Of a stretch of DNA of 45,584 nucleotides, positions 43,954-45,584 are shown piece after piece. Under the pieces are notes generated by a model. The model saw only the letters and a program-made list of their open reading frames with translations, ran no database searches and was not told the DNA's origin. The stretch comes from Euryarchaeota archaeon UBA251 (GTDB lineage Archaea > Thermoplasmatota > Poseidoniia > Poseidoniales > Thalassarchaeaceae), in NCBI GenBank assembly GCA_002497905.1, contig DAFJ01000056.1, positions 1 to 45,584 of the forward strand. Reading direction: 5' to 3'. Position 1 is the first letter of the stretch; each line of letters begins with the position of its first letter. Made by a program: the position numbers and the translations under genes.

Positions 43954-45584
43954 ATGGCCGGACAGGCAAAGTCACCTGAGGCCATTCTTCTTACCGATTT
44001 TGAGAATGATTTCGAGAGTGATGCAGATACACGCCGCGAGGTCCGTCAACTGAATATTGCAGCGGTAGTGACTGCTGGTTTCACAGTCATAATTCTACTT
44101 CTATCCATGGTTTGGAACGGTGACCACTCAATCGCAGAGGGAGACCCTCTCGATGGGGACTGGTGGACTGTTCCACTGGAAGATCGTTGGCTGATGGATC
44201 TGAACATGACAGGTGAACGTAGCCAACTACCCGAGAAAGGACCCTACAATTGGACTGGGCCAAGTGAGTACTTTGTCGAGGTTGATCTACCTGCCTCAGA
44301 ACAGGATGCAGGCTTCCCAGGCCCTGCTCTAATGCACATCGCCTTGTGGATGCCGAATGTCCCTCTAGGAACAACTGTTCCAGTCATTGCCACAGTCCAT
44401 CCATACTACGACTTCGGTGGTGAGGGAATTGTGGGCGAGGACTCTAATCCAAACACAGTTCCTGATAGAGGAGTCGGTGAATGGGTGCTTGAGCAGTTCG
44501 TTCCGCACGGCTACGCACTCGCACAAGTATCGACCTTCGGAACCGGGCAATCAACACACTGTCAAGACGTCAAAGGACTAGGTGAACAAACTGGAATCCA
44601 AGCTGCCGTTGAATGGCTTGGGACTCAGGAATGGTCGAATGGGAACGTTGGACTGATGGGTAAATCGTATGCAGGAACCACCAACTGGGAGGCAGCACAG
44701 AACCCTTCTGAGCATCTGAAGACTATCGTACCTATCTCTGGCAGCATCGGAGTCCAACAGATGTTCTACCGCAACGGCAGTAGTGAGTCGCGAGCAATGC
44801 TTTACGATGCTCTCTACGAAGGTGCGACTACAGATGCAACCGAAGACGACATGCGAATGTGTAGCGATGATGTCATTGGTCCAGTCAGCCCGTTTACCAC
44901 TTGGGCAGGGGCTGGACTAGGCGGCGATGAGTGGAATGACTACTGGGATGAGCGATATCATCTGCAAGATGTAATTGACAATTACGAAGGCAGCGTATAC
45001 ATCGTATGGGGCCTACAAGATTGGAATGTGGACCCTTACCATGCATTCCCAACCTATCAAATGTTGAACGACGCTGGTGTTCACACGCGAGTAATCGCCG
45101 GTCAATGGGCCCACAATTATCCAGATCAACCCGAAATTCACGGAGGGCTAACTTCTGGATATGGGGAGGAAGCATACCCCAACATGAGTCGAATGGATTG
45201 GGCTATCGAAATGTGGAATTGGTTCGAGTACTACCTGAAGGGTAACGGCGAGGAACCTGCTGCTCACGCGCAAATGCAGACGCATGACGGCCGCTGGCAC
45301 GTCGAAGAAACTTGGCCGCCACAGGATATGGAATGGACAACGATGGATGTATCCACATGGGATTCAAATGGAGGCATGTCGGTCTCTGCGACCTCATCTC
45401 TCACGCTAACCTCACCACCAATGGAAGACAATCTACACATCCAAGGAATGCCGACATTCCATGTTCGTGCAAGCACTGGACTATGCAACGGGGGCCAACT
45501 CTTCGTAACAATGCGAGATGCAACGGATGACCTGCGCCTTGGTCATGCGACAATGGATGTTCGTTATCATGCAGGAGGTTACGA
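43954..45584 (+). CDS. Membrane-anchored S15-type X-Pro dipeptidyl-peptidase/CocE-like hydrolase (partial, 3' end outside window)
   Basis: The reading frame stays open from the ATG at 43954 to the window edge (543 codons visible). Residues about 38-60 (NIAAVVTAGFTVIILLLSMVW) are an N-terminal membrane anchor, so the enzyme should face outward. The alpha/beta hydrolase triad is complete: Ser238 in GKSYAG, Asp356 in WGLQDWNV, His387 in WAHNYP. This is the S15/CocE pattern, and a beta-rich C-terminal domain begins near residue 445 (DVSTWDSNGGMSVSA). Such enzymes release Xaa-Pro dipeptides or hydrolyse esters outside the cell. It lies 39 bases after the TYW2-like gene on the same strand. Confidence 0.85.
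   Translation, partial: MAGQAKSPEAILLTDFENDFESDADTRREVRQLNIAAVVTAGFTVIILLLSMVWNGDHSIAEGDPLDGDWWTVPLEDRWLMDLNMTGERSQLPEKGPYNWTGPSEYFVEVDLPASEQDAGFPGPALMHIALWMPNVPLGTTVPVIATVHPYYDFGGEGIVGEDSNPNTVPDRGVGEWVLEQFVPHGYALAQVSTFGTGQSTHCQDVKGLGEQTGIQAAVEWLGTQEWSNGNVGLMGKSYAGTTNWEAAQNPSEHLKTIVPISGSIGVQQMFYRNGSSESRAMLYDALYEGATTDATEDDMRMCSDDVIGPVSPFTTWAGAGLGGDEWNDYWDERYHLQDVIDNYEGSVYIVWGLQDWNVDPYHAFPTYQMLNDAGVHTRVIAGQWAHNYPDQPEIHGGLTSGYGEEAYPNMSRMDWAIEMWNWFEYYLKGNGEEPAAHAQMQTHDGRWHVEETWPPQDMEWTTMDVSTWDSNGGMSVSATSSLTLTSPPMEDNLHIQGMPTFHVRASTGLCNGGQLFVTMRDATDDLRLGHATMDVRYHAGGY

Overview
The window looks like a piece of a streamlined marine euryarchaeal chromosome, most likely Marine Group II (Candidatus Poseidoniales). 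This is an inference without database support. Evidence for Archaea: a RadA recombinase with an N-terminal HhH domain, a Hel308-type helicase next to a likely KEOPS subunit Cgi121, a TYW2/Taw2-type wybutosine enzyme, and an initiator tRNA-Met with an A1:U72 pair. Evidence for a Poseidoniales-like host: very large secreted Asp/Gly-rich calcium-binding proteins, no introns or mobile elements, and almost no intergenic DNA. No gene-free stretch exceeds about 160 bases.

Layout. 1-36 is probably the tail of a plus-strand gene. 40-1368 (minus) is an AstE/AspA-like zinc hydrolase. 1502-4510 (plus) is a tight three-gene unit: hotdog thioesterase, SprT-like zinc protease, membrane protein. 4516-5184 (minus) is a membrane-anchored TerB-like protein. 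5277-8723 (plus) carries hel308, a likely cgi121 overlapping it by 119 bases, and a small zinc protein; an M3 oligopeptidase follows. 10457-12527 (minus) holds radA, a lipoprotein and the initiator tRNA. 12610-13962 (plus) is dihydroorotase. 13963-16443 (minus) is a secreted beta-propeller lipoprotein. 16561-17559 (plus) is an M29-like protein that appears to lack metal ligands.

17560-35342 is dominated by surface proteins: a zinc-ribbon protein and a 2107-residue integrin-alpha-like giant, then (across a thiamine-pyrophosphokinase-like gene) a coupled pair of 811 and 443 residues, then (across a GT2 glycosyltransferase) a 1611-residue beta-helix/Ig-like protein. All four have a signal peptide and a membrane segment near the C-terminus; all but the 811-residue protein also carry a sizeable cytoplasmic tail.

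35435-45584 holds two tandem stand-alone RAM domains, a winged-helix STAND ATPase, uvrC, another large membrane protein, a TYW2-like methyltransferase, and the first 1631 bases of a membrane-anchored S15-type peptidase that runs off the end.

How it fits together. Peptidases (M3, S15), the thioesterase and the AstE-like hydrolase suit a heterotroph feeding on proteins and lipids. The giant calcium-binding proteins suggest particle attachment or cell-surface sensing. They are rich in N-glycosylation sequons and lie beside a dolichyl-phosphate-sugar-synthase-like enzyme. hel308, radA, uvrC and the SprT-like protease form a loose genome-maintenance group. Five convergent gene pairs abut stop codon to stop codon with no spacer.
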